DNA from: Bryobacteraceae bacterium | GTDB taxonomy: Bacteria > Acidobacteriota > Terriglobia > Bryobacterales > Bryobacteraceae | Assembly: GCA_947456995.1 (NCBI GenBank) | Contig: CANGVB010000209.1 | Coordinates: 1-6,563, forward strand | Direction: 5' to 3' | Length of the DNA: 6,563 nt | Shown here: positions 4,729-6,563 of the stretch, piece by piece | Layout of the letters: the number at the start of each line of letters is the position of its first letter | Numbering within the stretch: the first letter of the stretch is position 1 | Notes under the pieces: generated by a model | Databases searched by the model: none | Told to the model about the DNA's origin: nothing | The model's input: only the letters and a program-made list of their open reading frames with translations | Translations under genes and position numbers: made by a program

Positions 4729-6563
4729 ATGGAAAATGTCGGCGCACTATCGCTGCTTTTGGCCTTTTGTGTGGCCATCTTTGCACTGTTCAGTTCTATC
4801 GTAGGCGGCTGGCGAAAAAATCTGTTTCTCGTTGCCGCAGCACAACGGTCTGTTTATCTGGTCTGGGCATTGATTACCACTGCGAGTGGCCTGCTGCTCT
4901 ACGGTCTGATTGAAGGGGACTTCCGTCTTCAGTACGTTGCATCGCACTCCAACAAGACGATGCCTCTGATGTACAAGATCACAGCCTGGTGGGGAGGGCA
5001 GGAAGGTTCGCTGCTTTTCTGGAGCTGGATTCTTTCCTGCTACGGCGCTGTTGTCGTATTCACCAACCGCAAGCAATTCAAGACCATGATGCCCTGGGTG
5101 ATCGGCGTGATCATGTTCACCCAGATCTTCTTCCTGATCCTCAACAACTTTGTTGTCCCTCCCTTTCAGCTTTGGGCAATTGGTCGAGGCATCATCACCT
5201 TGCCAGATGGCCAGGGCTTGAACCCTCTCTTGCAGACGCCTTCGATGGCCATCCACCCGCCGATGCTTTATCTCGGTTATGTGGGCTTCATTGTTCCCTT
5301 TGCTTTTGCCATTGCTTCCCTGATTACCAAGCAGCCCGGTGATGAGTGGATCCACACCACTCGCCGTTGGACCCTCGTCACATGGCTCTTCCAAACCATC
5401 GGCATCACGCTCGGCATGGGCTGGGCTTACTACGTGCTCGGATGGGGCGGCTACTGGGCCTGGGACCCGGTTGAGAACGCAAGTGTCCTTCCCTGGATTA
5501 CCGCGACCGCCTTTCTGCACAGCGTCATGATGCAGGAAAAGCGCGGCATGATGAAGGTGTGGAATATGGTGCTTGTCTCTTCCACCTTCTTCCTCTGCAT
5601 CTTCGGCACCATGCTTACCCGAAGCGGCCTCGTACAGAGCGTGCACGCATTCGGTATCTCTTCTATCGGAAACTACTTCGCGACATTCCTCGCAATCGGC
5701 ATTGCCGCCACCGTGTGGTTGATCCTCGATCGCCTGGACTTCCTCAAGAGCGAATCGCATCTGGAATCAGTTGTGAGCCGTGAATCCGGCTTCCTCTTCA
5801 ATAACCTTGTTTTGCTGGCAAGCTGTTTTGCCGTGCTGTGGGGCACCTTGTTCCCAGTGATCAGCGAAGCTGTTACAGGCGAGAAGATCAGCGTCGACGC
5901 GCCGTTCTTCAATAAGGTGAATATTCCGATTGGGCTCTTCCTGCTTTTCCTCACTGGAGCTGGCCCTCTGATCGCCTGGCGGCGTAGTTCGCCCGACAGT
6001 CTCCGTCGCAATTTCATGTGGCCCACGATTGCGATGTTTGTTTTGATGGCTGTTCTCTTTGGTGCTGGGATCCGCAACGAGTATGCGCTCCTCAGCTTCG
6101 GGCGCTGCCTCTTTGTCACTGCGACGATCGCGAGTGAATTTGTCAAAGGCGCAATCGCCATCGCTCACAAAGAGAGCATGAATATTGTTCGCGCCACGAT
6201 CGAGCTGACCTATCGCAACACCCGTCGTTATGGCGGCTATCTTGTCCACATGGGCGTTGTCGTGATGTTCGTCGGCTTCACCGGTGCTGCCTTCAACAAA
6301 GACTTGATCGTAGAGGCTTCGATGGGGAAGTCCTTCAACATCGGCCGCTATGAGCTTAAGATCACCGACATCAAAGATGGCGACGAAGCAGACTACGCCT
6401 GGATGAAGGCGAACATCGATGTCATGGTGGATGGGCAGAAGATCGACACAATGGAGCCCGAGCGACGCATCTATAAAGCCAGCCGTCAACCCACTAGCCA
6501 CGTGGATATCCGCCGCCGTCTCAACGAAGATCTCTTCCTGAATTTTGCGGCGATGGCGACACA
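4729..6563 (+). CDS. ccmF: Cytochrome c heme lyase subunit CcmF (3' end outside window)
   Basis: Reading from ATG 4729, the frame stays open to the window edge for 611 codons, close to the family's usual length of about 630-670, so only the C-terminal tail is missing. CcmF is a polytopic inner-membrane protein. With CcmH it takes heme from holo-CcmE and attaches it to the CxxCH motif of apocytochrome c on the periplasmic side. The WWD-like heme-handling motif is GWGGYWAWDPVENAS (238-252). Four histidines match positions assigned in E. coli CcmF: H176 in HPPMLY and H306 in SVHAF for the WWD-bound heme, and H264 in FLHS and H507 in LVHMG for the structural b-heme (alignment by eye from memory). 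Many hydrophobic segments fit a multi-spanning protein, and the region after about residue 520 looks like the large periplasmic domain. It lies 24 bases after ccmE, so the two are surely co-transcribed. Long minus-strand ORFs over this gene are shadows. Confidence 0.95.
   Translation, partial: MENVGALSLLLAFCVAIFALFSSIVGGWRKNLFLVAAAQRSVYLVWALITTASGLLLYGLIEGDFRLQYVASHSNKTMPLMYKITAWWGGQEGSLLFWSWILSCYGAVVVFTNRKQFKTMMPWVIGVIMFTQIFFLILNNFVVPPFQLWAIGRGIITLPDGQGLNPLLQTPSMAIHPPMLYLGYVGFIVPFAFAIASLITKQPGDEWIHTTRRWTLVTWLFQTIGITLGMGWAYYVLGWGGYWAWDPVENASVLPWITATAFLHSVMMQEKRGMMKVWNMVLVSSTFFLCIFGTMLTRSGLVQSVHAFGISSIGNYFATFLAIGIAATVWLILDRLDFLKSESHLESVVSRESGFLFNNLVLLASCFAVLWGTLFPVISEAVTGEKISVDAPFFNKVNIPIGLFLLFLTGAGPLIAWRRSSPDSLRRNFMWPTIAMFVLMAVLFGAGIRNEYALLSFGRCLFVTATIASEFVKGAIAIAHKESMNIVRATIELTYRNTRRYGGYLVHMGVVVMFVGFTGAAFNKDLIVEASMGKSFNIGRYELKITDIKDGDEADYAWMKANIDVMVDGQKIDTMEPERRIYKASRQPTSHVDIRRRLNEDLFLNFAAMAT

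Noticed and set aside
4747..5760. Long minus-strand open frame (337 codons) opposite ccmF
   Set aside because: The + strand encodes an unmistakable CcmF with conserved motifs throughout. The antisense translation is rich in His, Asp, Glu and Gly with no recognisable domain, as expected of a codon-bias shadow.
5767..6501. Second long minus-strand open frame (244 codons) opposite the 3' half of ccmF
   Set aside because: It lies fully within the CcmF frame and has no domain pattern. It is a shadow for the same reason.

Overview
The window looks like a chromosomal stretch of an Acidobacteriota member close to the Solibacter/Bryobacter group (inference). The main clue is the C-terminal half of the gene at 699-2072. 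It closely resembles the bipartite beta-rich domain catalogued as TIGR03437 ('Solibacter uncharacterized C-terminal domain'), which is expanded in that lineage. The moderate GC content, the small conserved protein at 314-694 and the hybrid-kinase style also fit. All recognised genes are on the + strand and coding density is very high: no gap exceeds 70 bases. No RNA genes, insertion sequences, CRISPR arrays or clear terminators were seen.

Region 1 (2-2072) is a tightly packed run of three genes. It starts with the C-terminal part of a PLP-dependent class I/II aminotransferase, cut by the window edge. A 126-residue conserved protein of unknown function follows after 6 bases. After 4 more bases comes a secreted cyclophilin-type peptidyl-prolyl isomerase fused to the TIGR03437-like module. 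None of these junctions has a good Shine-Dalgarno sequence, so translational coupling is plausible.

Region 2 (2109-4175, or from a TTG at 2100) encodes a membrane hybrid sensor histidine kinase. It has a periplasmic solute-binding-protein-like sensor between two membrane helices, then HisKA, HATPase and a C-terminal receiver. All key catalytic and phosphorylation residues are present. No HPt protein or output regulator is in the window.

Region 3 (4243-6563) is the start of a cytochrome c maturation (System I) cluster: ccmE, the heme chaperone, then ccmF, the heme lyase subunit, which runs off the right edge. The CcmE has cysteine in place of the usual heme-binding histidine (CxxxY at residues 126-130). 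This is the less common variant known from archaea and some sulfate reducers. The CcmF keeps the WWD-like motif and all four expected histidines. The Cys-type CcmE and the cyclophilin-TIGR03437 fusion are the two most notable points. I found no convincing evidence of a wholly new multi-gene system.
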